DNA from: Rhodoferax sp. UBA4409
Lineage (GTDB): Bacteria; Pseudomonadota; Gammaproteobacteria; Burkholderiales; Burkholderiaceae_C
DNA length: 6,252 nt
Direction: 5' to 3'
Assembly: GCA_002390825.1 (NCBI GenBank)
Contig: DGQR01000098.1
Coordinates: 1-6,252, forward strand
Part shown: in pieces, positions 1 through 5,269 of the stretch
Position numbering within the stretch: the first letter of the stretch is position 1
Layout: the number at the start of each line of letters is the position of its first letter
Position numbers and translations under genes: made by a program
The notes under the pieces: model-generated
Told to the model about the DNA's origin: nothing
The model's input: the letters and a program-made list of their open reading frames with translations, nothing else
Database searches by the model: none

Positions 1-1
1 G

Positions 2-925
2 CTGGCCGAGATTCAGCTCGAAAAAATTCTCGCCACCCTGGAAGCCAACCGCCCGGATGTGGCGGTGATCGACTCGATCCAGACCGTGTACTCCGAACAG
101 CTCACCAGCGCGCCTGGCTCAGTGGCCCAGGTGCGCGAGTGTGCGGCCCACCTCACGCGTGCGGCCAAGGCCAGCGGCACAGCCATCGTGCTGGTCGGCC
201 ATGTGACCAAAGAGGGCGCGCTGGCCGGGCCCCGGGTGTTGGAGCACATGGTGGACACCGTGCTGTACTTTGAGGGCGACACGCACAGCCAGTTCAGGTT
301 GGTGCGCGCCATCAAAAACCGCTTTGGCGCGGTGAATGAGATTGGCGTGTTCGCCATGACCGAAAAAGGCTTGAAGGGCGTGAGCAATCCGAGCGCCATT
401 TTTCTAAGCCAGCACGCCGAGCCGGTGCCCGGCAGCTGTGTGATGGTGACGCTGGAGGGCACCCGCCCGCTCTTGGTCGAAATTCAAGCGCTGGTGGACA
501 TGGGCGGACCATCACCGCGCCGTTTGAGTGTGGGCTTGGATAAAGACCGCTTGGCCATGTTGCTGGCGGTGTTGCACCGCCACGCGGGCGTGGCGTGCAT
601 GGACCAGGATGTGTTTATCAACGCGGTGGGCGGCGTGCGCATTGGCGAGCCGGCGGCTGACTTGGCAGTGATGCTGTCCATCACGTCGAGCTTGCGTGGC
701 AAGCCGCTGCCCAAAGGCTTTATCGCGTTTGGCGAAGTGGGGCTGGCCGGCGAGGTGCGCCCTGCACCCCGTGGCCAGGAGCGCCTGAAAGAAGCCGCCA
801 AGCTGGGCTTCACCATGGCCGTGGTGCCCAAGGCAAATGCGCCCAAAAAGCCGATCGAGGGCATGACCATCCACGCAGTGGAGCGGGTGGAAGAAGCCAT
901 GAACGTGGTGCGCGGCTTGACCTGA
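2..925 (+). CDS. radA: DNA repair protein RadA (C-terminal part, 5' truncated by window edge)
   Basis: RadA (Sms) is a RecA-like ATPase that promotes branch migration of recombination intermediates during DNA repair; it acts in the cytoplasm. The visible 307 residues start inside the ATPase core. The reading frame is open from nt 2, and the GTG at nt 59 is an internal valine, not a start. A hydrophobic strand ending in Asp (VAVIDS, fragment residues 20-25) fits the Walker B region. The RadA hallmark KNRFG is at nt 314-328. The remainder is the Lon-protease-like C-terminal domain, with the GEVGLAGEVR stretch; the position of Lon's catalytic Ser lies within EPAADLA and has no serine, as is normal for RadA. 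Compared with the usual length of about 450-460 residues, the N-terminal zinc finger and Walker A lie outside the window. The gene looks intact and ends in TGA. The next gene starts 39 nt later. Confidence 0.96.
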   Translation: MAEIQLEKILATLEANRPDVAVIDSIQTVYSEQLTSAPGSVAQVRECAAHLTRAAKASGTAIVLVGHVTKEGALAGPRVLEHMVDTVLYFEGDTHSQFRLVRAIKNRFGAVNEIGVFAMTEKGLKGVSNPSAIFLSQHAEPVPGSCVMVTLEGTRPLLVEIQALVDMGGPSPRRLSVGLDKDRLAMLLAVLHRHAGVACMDQDVFINAVGGVRIGEPAADLAVMLSITSSLRGKPLPKGFIAFGEVGLAGEVRPAPRGQERLKEAAKLGFTMAVVPKANAPKKPIEGMTIHAVERVEEAMNVVRGLT

Positions 926-952
926 GGCAATGTACTCAGGCCTGTAAATGCC

Positions 953-958
953 TACACT
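953..958 (+). promoter_or_regulatory. Candidate -10 element for the small membrane protein gene
   Basis: TACACT ends 6 nt before the ATG at 965, so transcription would start at or very near the A of the start codon. No convincing -35 is seen at 16-18 bp; a TTGACC at 917-922 is about 30 bp away, too far for a standard spacer. The idea rests on position and on the absence of a Shine-Dalgarno, so it is weak. Confidence 0.25.
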
Positions 959-964
959 GCAGGC

Positions 965-1300
965 ATGCGCTGGCTGAACAAACTGCCCCATTCGATCCGC
1001 TCTGCCTCCGGGCTGGAGTGGGCCTTGTGGCGCAAGCTCCCCCTGATTGCTTTGGTGGGCACCGTGCTGCCTTTGCTGGGGCTGGCGCTCTACCATGCGT
1101 TCGCAGAGGCAGGTACTCCTGCAGAAGCGCGGGCGCTGCAGCTGGCGGAGTACATCGTGCTCGGAGTCATCGTCTTCCACTGGACGCTGGTGCTCACCGC
1201 GGCCATCGGCTGCGTGGTGGTCATGGTGATGAAGGGCCCCGGCTATGTGGCCGACGGGCTGGAAGTCAGCCATAGCGATCAGCCGCGCGCCGACCTGTAG
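965..1300 (+). CDS. Small two-helix membrane protein of unknown function
   Basis: I do not recognise this 111-residue protein. It has a basic N-terminus (MRWLNKLPHS), a first hydrophobic segment at about residues 25-45, a short polar loop (AEAGTPAEAR), and a second long hydrophobic segment at about 61-89. A short hydrophilic tail beginning KGPGYVADG follows. This predicts an inner-membrane protein with both ends on the cytoplasmic side. Codon use matches the neighbouring genes, which supports a real gene. The ATG at 965 is the only good start in frame. It lacks a Shine-Dalgarno at a useful distance (AGG at 961-963 is too close), so translation could be leaderless (see the -10-like TACACT at 953-958). 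It lies between radA and the cytochrome operon, but upstream of that operon's apparent operator, so it is probably a separate transcript or the end of the radA transcript. Its relation to the cytochromes is unknown. Confidence 0.75.
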   Translation: MRWLNKLPHSIRSASGLEWALWRKLPLIALVGTVLPLLGLALYHAFAEAGTPAEARALQLAEYIVLGVIVFHWTLVLTAAIGCVVVMVMKGPGYVADGLEVSHSDQPRADL

Positions 1301-1317
1301 CGCACTGCGGCGCACCC

Positions 1318-1334
1318 CTTAAGACCGGCTTAAT
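1318..1334 (+). promoter_or_regulatory. Direct-repeat operator, PmrA/QseB type, upstream of the cytochrome operon
   Basis: The two hexamers CTTAAG (1318-1323) and CTTAAT (1329-1334) are separated by 5 bp (ACCGG), giving an 11-bp period. That is the known binding pattern of OmpR-family regulators of the PmrA/QseB branch, where two DNA-binding domains sit head to tail on one face of the helix. TTAA is very rare in this GC-rich window; by eye I find only one other copy, inside the SHP coding region. The site ends 35 bp before the chosen start of the SHP gene. A regulator of the same branch is encoded at 3188-3856. A weak -10-like CACCAT (1345-1350) lies 10 bp downstream, which would place the second hexamer at about -35, the usual arrangement for activation. 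The operator pattern is seen directly; binding by the local regulator is inferred. Confidence 0.72.
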
Positions 1335-1359
1335 CTTGGCGGGCCACCATGCAGGTCAT

Positions 1360-1364
1360 GGAGG
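1360..1364 (+). promoter_or_regulatory. Ribosome binding site that sets the SHP start
   Basis: GGAGG lies 5 nt before the ATG at 1370. In-frame ATGs at 1349 and 1358 lie upstream of or overlap this site and have no comparable site of their own. Starting at 1370 also gives a normal secretion signal, while the earlier starts would add MQVMEVT in front of it. Confidence 0.8.
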
Positions 1365-1369
1365 TCACT

Positions 1370-1768
1370 ATGTCATGTATCCGCACCGCAGCCCGCGCAC
1401 TCATGCTGGCTGCCGCACTGGCCGGCACTGCCTGGGCCGGCACCCCGCAAGAGCAGCTGGGCGCCCTGAGCGCCCGTGCAGGCCGCAGCCCCAGCGCGGC
1501 ACAGGGTCAGCAGTTCTTCAATGCCAAACACGGTCGCGAATGGAGCTGCGCCTCTTGCCACAACGCCCAGCCCATGGGCGATGGCAAGCACGCCAACACC
1601 GGCAAGACCATCGCCGCGCTGGCCCCAGCCTTTAACCCCGAGCGCTTCACCGATCCTGCCAAAAGCGAGAAGTGGTTCCGCCGCAACTGCAATGACGTGC
1701 TCGCCCGCGAATGCACGCCCGCCGAGAAAGCCGATGTGCTGGCCTGGCTGATGAGTCTGAAGCGCTGA
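1370..1768 (+). CDS. shp: SHP-type (DUF1924) monoheme cytochrome c, periplasmic
   Basis: This 132-residue protein resembles sphaeroides heme protein (SHP), a class-I-like cytochrome c whose heme iron has an Asn sixth ligand that can be displaced by oxygen or nitric oxide. Known family members have reported nitric oxide dioxygenase activity in vitro; the physiological role is unsettled. Residues 1-23 form a signal peptide (two Arg, a hydrophobic core, cleavage after AWA), leaving about 109 mature residues, close to the known size of about 112. The heme-binding motif CASCH is at residues 60-64, with His64 as proximal ligand. Near the C-terminus, RRNCND and a second Cys (Cys107 and Cys115) match the family's disulfide loop; Asn106 is the likely distal ligand, although Asn108 is also possible. 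No other Met or His stands out as a sixth ligand in this region. It is first in an operon with the diheme cytochrome (26-nt gap) and cytochrome b. The start at 1370 was chosen for its strong GGAGG site. Confidence 0.9.
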   Translation: MSCIRTAARALMLAAALAGTAWAGTPQEQLGALSARAGRSPSAAQGQQFFNAKHGREWSCASCHNAQPMGDGKHANTGKTIAALAPAFNPERFTDPAKSEKWFRRNCNDVLARECTPAEKADVLAWLMSLKR

Positions 1769-1785
1769 GATCCGCTCTCTTGTTT

Positions 1786-1856
1786 AGGATTTATATGAAA
1801 AACAAGCCCCTGGCGCCCGTCCGATATGCGCAAGCAGCTATGAAATGGATAGCAAT
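1786..1856 (+). repeat. Possible dispersed Comamonadaceae repeat overlapping the DHC start region
   Basis: The segment from the AGGA at 1786 through about 1856 reads unlike the surrounding coding sequence. It contains GCGCAAGCAGCTAT (1828-1841) and an inverted repeat, GCTAT (1837-1841) N7 ATAGC (1849-1853). From memory, closely similar strings are found many times between genes in Rhodoferax, Polaromonas and Acidovorax genomes. Only one copy is present here, so its repeat status cannot be shown from this window. It spans the Shine-Dalgarno, the ATG at 1795, the alternative ATG at 1840 and the first 20 codons of the diheme cytochrome gene. Confidence 0.45.
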
Positions 1857-2322
1857 CGTGCTACTGGCCGGCGCTGGTGTGGCGCGCGCCGACAGCCCGC
1901 AACGCGTCACGCCGCTGCCCAAATACCAGCAGGAGTGCGCCGCCTGCCACCTGGCCTATCCGCCCGGCATGTTGCCCGCTGCGTCGTGGAAGCGACTCAT
2001 GGGCTCGCTGGACAAGCACTACGGCACCGATGCGTCGCTCGACGAAGCCGCAGTGCGCGAGATCAGTGGTTGGCTGCAAACCCATGCGGGTACCTACAAG
2101 CGGGTGTCTGAAGAGCCACCGCAAGACCGCATTACCCGCTCGCAGTGGTTTGTGCGCAAGCACAGCGAGGTGGATCCGCAAATCTGGAAGCAGGCAGCCG
2201 TCAAAAGCGCCGCCAATTGCACGGCGTGCCACACCGCGGCCGACAAAGGCAGCTTCCGCGAATCTGAAATCCAATTTCCCAAAGGGCTGGACGCGCGCTT
2301 TCGCCGTGGCTGGTCTGATTGA
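1795..2322 (+). CDS. dhc: Diheme cytochrome c, periplasmic (DHC type)
   Basis: This 175-residue secreted protein has two heme-binding motifs, CAACH (48-52) and CTACH (142-146). His75 (DKHYG) and His123 (RKHSE) are plausible sixth ligands, giving two low-spin bis-His hemes, as in the diheme cytochrome c (DHC) that passes electrons to SHP in other bacteria. The signal sequence ends with ARA at residue 32 (hydrophobic core 18-29), so the mature protein is about 143 residues. The chosen ATG has AGGA (1786-1789) 5 nt upstream. An in-frame ATG at 1840 would give a short 17-residue signal (MKWIAIVLLAGAGVARA) with a weaker ribosome site; the extra 15 residues of the longer form look derived from a repeat element. 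The gene lies between SHP and cytochrome b, so it is presumably the periplasmic carrier between them. The heme count is certain. The DHC identity rests on heme count, size, DHC-like motifs and gene order. Confidence 0.9.
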   Translation: MKNKPLAPVRYAQAAMKWIAIVLLAGAGVARADSPQRVTPLPKYQQECAACHLAYPPGMLPAASWKRLMGSLDKHYGTDASLDEAAVREISGWLQTHAGTYKRVSEEPPQDRITRSQWFVRKHSEVDPQIWKQAAVKSAANCTACHTAADKGSFRESEIQFPKGLDARFRRGWSD

Positions 2323-2337
2323 TTGAAAGGCAGCCCC

Positions 2338-3099
2338 ATGGTCACGACCTCCATTCCCGGCTCTACCGGGGCCGGCAAGTCCGGCACCCCCGCCTTGCCG
2401 GTGCGCAGCCGCCGTATGGTGGATGCGCCTACCCGCATGTTCCATGCCTTGTTTGCGCTGTGTTTTCTGGGCGCCTATGTCACCTCCGAGGGGGAGTCCA
2501 TGCGCTTGCTGCATGTCACGCTGGGCTACAGCATGGCGGGCTTGCTGGCCTTCCGGGTGGTCTATGGCTTGGTCGGCCCACGCCATGCCCGGCTGTCCCT
2601 TTTGTGGCGCAAGCTGCAGACGGCGCCGCAGTGGCTGGGCTCAGTCCGGCAGTCCTTGTCCGGTAGGGCCGGCGTGGCGGTGAACTGGCGTCAGGGGCAG
2701 AACTTGGCACTGGCTTTCGCCGTGGTGGCCCTCTTGCTGATGGTGGTGCCCCTCACGCTCAGCGGCTATGGCAGTTACAACGAGTGGGGCGACTGGCTGG
2801 AGGATGTGCATGGGGTGATCGGCGATGCCTTTTTGATGTTGGTGCTGGCCCATATTGCGCTGATCGCCGTCATGAGCGTGTTGCGCCACAAAAACATGGC
2901 GATGCCCATGGTGCACGGCCGCACCGAGGGCCCCGGCCCGGACCTGGTCACGCGCAACCACGCGTGGTTGGCCGTCTTGGTCCTGGTGGCGGTGCTGGGC
3001 TACTGGAGCTGGGAGTGGCAGCAGTCCCCCAAGGGCTTGGTCTCTGCGCAGGCGGTGAGCGACTTGCTGAGCGGGCGGGAATCCGGTGATTCTGATTGA
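2338..3099 (+). CDS. Membrane cytochrome b, b561/Ni-Fe-hydrogenase cytochrome b family
   Basis: This 253-residue integral membrane protein is predicted to oxidise quinol in the inner membrane and pass electrons to periplasmic cytochrome c. Hydrophobic helices lie at about residues 33-50, 57-80, 121-140, 148-171 and 198-215. Candidate heme b ligands are His36 (MFHALFAL), His59 (LLHVTLGY), His148 (DVHGVIGD) and His162 (LAHIALIA), a pattern typical of this family with two b hemes across a four-helix core. The ATG at 2338 has AAAGG (2326-2330) 7 nt upstream. A TTG at 2323, immediately after the upstream stop, is also in frame but would sit in front of the ribosome site. The 15-nt gap to the diheme cytochrome indicates one transcript. 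The gene order SHP, DHC, cytochrome b is a known arrangement for SHP systems. The N-terminal tail is polar and its role is unclear. Confidence 0.88.
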   Translation: MVTTSIPGSTGAGKSGTPALPVRSRRMVDAPTRMFHALFALCFLGAYVTSEGESMRLLHVTLGYSMAGLLAFRVVYGLVGPRHARLSLLWRKLQTAPQWLGSVRQSLSGRAGVAVNWRQGQNLALAFAVVALLLMVVPLTLSGYGSYNEWGDWLEDVHGVIGDAFLMLVLAHIALIAVMSVLRHKNMAMPMVHGRTEGPGPDLVTRNHAWLAVLVLVAVLGYWSWEWQQSPKGLVSAQAVSDLLSGRESGDSD

Positions 3100-3116
3100 G
3101 TGGCACGCGAAAGATG

Positions 3117-3174
3117 CGCGCACAGCGCGGGTGCAAAATGACACGGCGCCCCCACTTCGCGCCCCCGATTTTTT
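3117..3174 (+). terminator. Two small hairpins and a T-run after the cytochrome operon; weak terminator candidate
   Basis: CGCGC-ACA-GCGCG (3117-3129) can form a tight 5-bp stem but has no T-run after it. A second 5-bp inverted repeat, GGCGC (3145-3149) and GCGCC (3159-3163), is followed after 5 nt by six T residues (3169-3174). The loop is long and the gap before the T-run is not ideal. This may separate the cytochromes from the regulator gene, or merely weaken read-through. No clear promoter is seen in the 88-nt gap; GTGCAAAAT at 3131-3139 is only vaguely -10-like. Confidence 0.3.
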
Positions 3175-3187
3175 GATGGAATAACCC

Positions 3188-3856
3188 ATGCGTATCCTGT
3201 TGGCGGAAGACGACTCCATGCTGGGCGACGGCCTGCGCGCCGGCCTGCGGCAGGCCGGCTTTCAGGTGGACTGGGTGCGTGATGGTGTGGCTGCCGAGCG
3301 CGAGCTGCGCGCCGTGGACTACGCCGCCGCCGTGCTCGACCTCGGCCTGCCCGGCAAAGACGGCATGGAGGTGCTGCAGGCCCTGCGCGCCGCCCGCAAC
3401 ACCACCCCGGTGTTGGTGCTGACTGCCCGGGACGCGGTGCCCGACCGCATCCGCGGGCTGGACGCCGGGGCTGACGACTATGTGCTCAAACCGGTAGACC
3501 TGCACGAGCTGGCCGCGCGGCTGCGCTCGCTGGTGCGCCGCTCGCACGGGGTGGCGCAAGACATTTTGCAGGCCGGCGCGCTGCGGCTGGACCCCTCTGC
3601 CCGGCAAGTCACCTGGCAGGAGGCGGTGGTGCCTTTGTCGACCCGGGAGTTTGATTTGCTCCATGCCTTGATGCGCAGCGCCGGGCGGGTGCTGTCGCGG
3701 GAACAGCTGGAGCAGCAGATGTACAGCTGGGGGCTGGAGGTCGAGAGCAACACCATTGAGGTGCATATCCACCACCTGCGCCGCAAGTTGCAGGCCGATG
3801 TGATCCAGACCGTGCGGGGCGTGGGTTACATCCTCAACCCGAAGGCGGGCTTGTGA
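3188..3856 (+). CDS. OmpR-family response regulator, QseB/PmrA-like
   Basis: This 222-residue regulator is a full-length two-domain protein. The receiver domain (about 1-118) has the acidic pair Asp8/Asp9, the phospho-acceptor Asp51 (VLDLGLPGKDG), the switch Thr79 and the conserved Lys101-Pro102. The winged-helix domain (about 125-220) has the typical LSTREFDLL, NTIEVHIHHLRRKL and TVRGVGYIL stretches. Sequence style places it with QseB/PmrA/BasR, regulators that bind CTTAA-type direct repeats with an 11-bp period; such a repeat lies at 1318-1334 before the SHP gene. Translation starts at ATG 3188 with GGA at 3178-3180, 7 nt upstream. The stop overlaps the kinase start by 4 nt (GTGA), so the two are translationally coupled. 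Family assignment is firm. Control of the neighbouring cytochromes is inferred. Confidence 0.93.
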   Translation: MRILLAEDDSMLGDGLRAGLRQAGFQVDWVRDGVAAERELRAVDYAAAVLDLGLPGKDGMEVLQALRAARNTTPVLVLTARDAVPDRIRGLDAGADDYVLKPVDLHELAARLRSLVRRSHGVAQDILQAGALRLDPSARQVTWQEAVVPLSTREFDLLHALMRSAGRVLSREQLEQQMYSWGLEVESNTIEVHIHHLRRKLQADVIQTVRGVGYILNPKAGL

Positions 3857-5208
3857 GACTGCCTGCACTCCACTCGATGCAGCTGCGCCTGCTGGCCTAT
3901 TTGTCGGCGGGTGTGGCACTGGTGTGGCTGGCAGCCGCCGCCTGGACCTGGGTGGACGCCCGCCACGAGCTCGACGAGCTGCTGGATAGCCATCTTGCCC
4001 AGGCGGCCGCCTTGCTGGTGGTGCAGCAAAGCCATGTGGATGATGACGAAAGCGAAGAGGAAGCCCCGGTGCTGCACAAATACGCGCCGCGCGTGGCATT
4101 TCAGGTGTTCCACGATGGGTTGCTGGTCGCCCGTTCCGGCAACGCGGGCCTGACGCCCATGAGCCGTGAGACCCGCGGTTTTGACACGGTGACCCTGGAC
4201 AGCGGCGACCGTTGGCGCGTGTTTGCCACCCGGGGCAGCAAGCGCGATATTCAGGTATATGTGGGCGAGCAGCTTGATTCGCGCGACAGCATTTTGCGGG
4301 CGGTGTTGCGCGGCATGTTGCTACCCTCGATGTTGGCCTTGCCCCTCTTGGCCGCCCTAATGTGGTGGGCAGTGCGCAAGGCGATGGCACCGCTGGACGC
4401 CCTGGGCCACAGCCTGCGCAGCCGTACACCGGACAGCACCGTGCCGCTGCCCCGCGACAGCCTGCCCACAGAAATGCGCCCCATGGTCGACGAGCTCAAT
4501 GCCCTGTTGCGGCGCATCGAGGGCATGGTCGCCTCCGAGCGGCGCTTTACCGCCGATGCGGCCCACGAGTTGCGCACCCCGATTGCCGCGATCCGCACCC
4601 AGGCGCAGGTCGCCATGGGCGCGGTAGACGATGCGGAGGAGCGTCGCCATGCCTTGCAGAACACGCTGGCCGGCTGTGACCGTGCGGCGCGTTTGGTGGA
4701 TCATCTGCTCACGCTGGCCCGCTTGGATGCACCTGCCAGTGCAGCCGCCTCAGGGCGCACGGACCTGAGTGCGCTGGCGCGCGGTGTCGCCGCAGACATG
4801 GCGCCACAGGCCTTGGCGCGGGGCCAAGACCTCGAGCTGCAAGCGCCGCAGCAGTGCCCGGTCACTATCGACGAGGTGCTGCCGCGGGTCCTGCTGCGTA
4901 ATCTGCTGGACAACGCCTCGCGCTATGCGGGCGACGGCGCGCGCATAGCAGTGTCGGTGGCTGTGGTGCGGGGTTGGGTACAGCTCACGGTGCAAGACAG
5001 TGGGCCGGGCTTGTCGCCCGCCGAGATGGCCCGGCTGGGTGAGCGCTTTTTCCGGGTGCTGGGGACGGCGCAGACCGGCAGCGGGCTGGGCTGCTCTATC
5101 GTCCGGCGCATTGCGCAGGCCACTGGGGCGCAGGTGGAGGTCACACACTCTGCAAGCTTGGGCGGCTTGCAGGTGCAGGTGTCCTGGCCGATGGCCGAGC
5201 CGGCCTAG
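3853..5208 (+). CDS. Membrane sensor histidine kinase, QseC/PmrB-like
   Basis: This 451-residue kinase is the partner of the upstream regulator. Membrane helix 1 (about 12-32) and helix 2 (about 153-174) enclose a periplasmic sensing region of about 120 residues, which includes an acidic run (DDDESEEE, 63-70). A linker of the HAMP position follows. The H-box FTADAAHELRTP carries the phospho-acceptor His238; the N-box is LLRNLLDNASRYA (Asn350, Asn354); the G1 box is DSGPG (382-386); the F-box is ERFFRV (397-402); and the G2 box is GSGLGCS (409-415), where Cys414 replaces the more usual Leu. All catalytic motifs are present, so the kinase should be active. The GTG start at 3853 overlaps the regulator's stop codon, as is usual for coupled pairs; an ATG at 3877 (residue 9) is a less likely alternative. 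The signal sensed cannot be read from the sequence. Confidence 0.93.
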   Translation: MRLPALHSMQLRLLAYLSAGVALVWLAAAAWTWVDARHELDELLDSHLAQAAALLVVQQSHVDDDESEEEAPVLHKYAPRVAFQVFHDGLLVARSGNAGLTPMSRETRGFDTVTLDSGDRWRVFATRGSKRDIQVYVGEQLDSRDSILRAVLRGMLLPSMLALPLLAALMWWAVRKAMAPLDALGHSLRSRTPDSTVPLPRDSLPTEMRPMVDELNALLRRIEGMVASERRFTADAAHELRTPIAAIRTQAQVAMGAVDDAEERRHALQNTLAGCDRAARLVDHLLTLARLDAPASAAASGRTDLSALARGVAADMAPQALARGQDLELQAPQQCPVTIDEVLPRVLLRNLLDNASRYAGDGARIAVSVAVVRGWVQLTVQDSGPGLSPAEMARLGERFFRVLGTAQTGSGLGCSIVRRIAQATGAQVEVTHSASLGGLQVQVSWPMAEPA

Positions 5209-5235
5209 TGGCAGTGCGGCGCGTAGGGCGTTTGA

Positions 5236-5263
5236 TTGCAGCGGCGCCGGAGCCTGCGAAAAT
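5236..5263 (+). promoter_or_regulatory. Candidate promoter giving a leaderless transcript
   Basis: TTGCAG (5236-5241) and GAAAAT (5258-5263) are separated by 16 bp, with TGC directly before the -10 as in extended -10 promoters. The expected start of transcription, about 7 nt after the -10, falls on the ATG at 5270. The gene has no Shine-Dalgarno, which fits. An 8-bp palindrome, CGGCGCCG (5242-5249), sits in the spacer. Confidence 0.45.
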
Positions 5264-5269
5264 CGCCCG

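Noticed and set aside
59..61. GTG start for a 288-residue protein
   Set aside because: The frame stays open to the window edge and the upstream residues (LEKILATLEANRPD) continue RadA; this GTG is internal.
512..1315. Open frame of 267 codons on the - strand opposite radA and the small membrane protein
   Set aside because: Low-complexity His/Gln/Arg-rich translation and no family resemblance; it mirrors coding sequence with firm motifs on the + strand.
1298..1317. Possible terminator after the small membrane protein gene
   Set aside because: GC-rich with short self-complementary pieces but no stable stem followed by a T-run.
1711..1794. Upstream in-frame extension of the diheme cytochrome starting at 1711
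   Set aside because: It overlaps the end of the SHP gene, has no ribosome site, and would put a charged tail in front of the signal peptide; the ATG at 1795 with AGGA is far better.
2359..2382. Perfect Walker A (P-loop) string GSTGAGKS at residues 8-15 of the cytochrome b protein
   Set aside because: It sits in a short polar N-terminal tail with no Walker B or nucleotide-binding fold in a membrane cytochrome; chance match to a short pattern.
1861..2586. Open frame of 241 codons on the - strand opposite the diheme cytochrome and cytochrome b genes
   Set aside because: It spans two unrelated + strand genes with clear heme motifs and has Ala/Gly/Arg/His-rich composition; a GC artefact.
2948..4429. 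Very long open frame (493 codons) on the - strand opposite the cytochrome b, regulator and kinase genes
   Set aside because: It is Arg/Pro/Gly/His-rich, has no recognisable domain and lies opposite three well-supported genes. High GC makes such antisense frames common.
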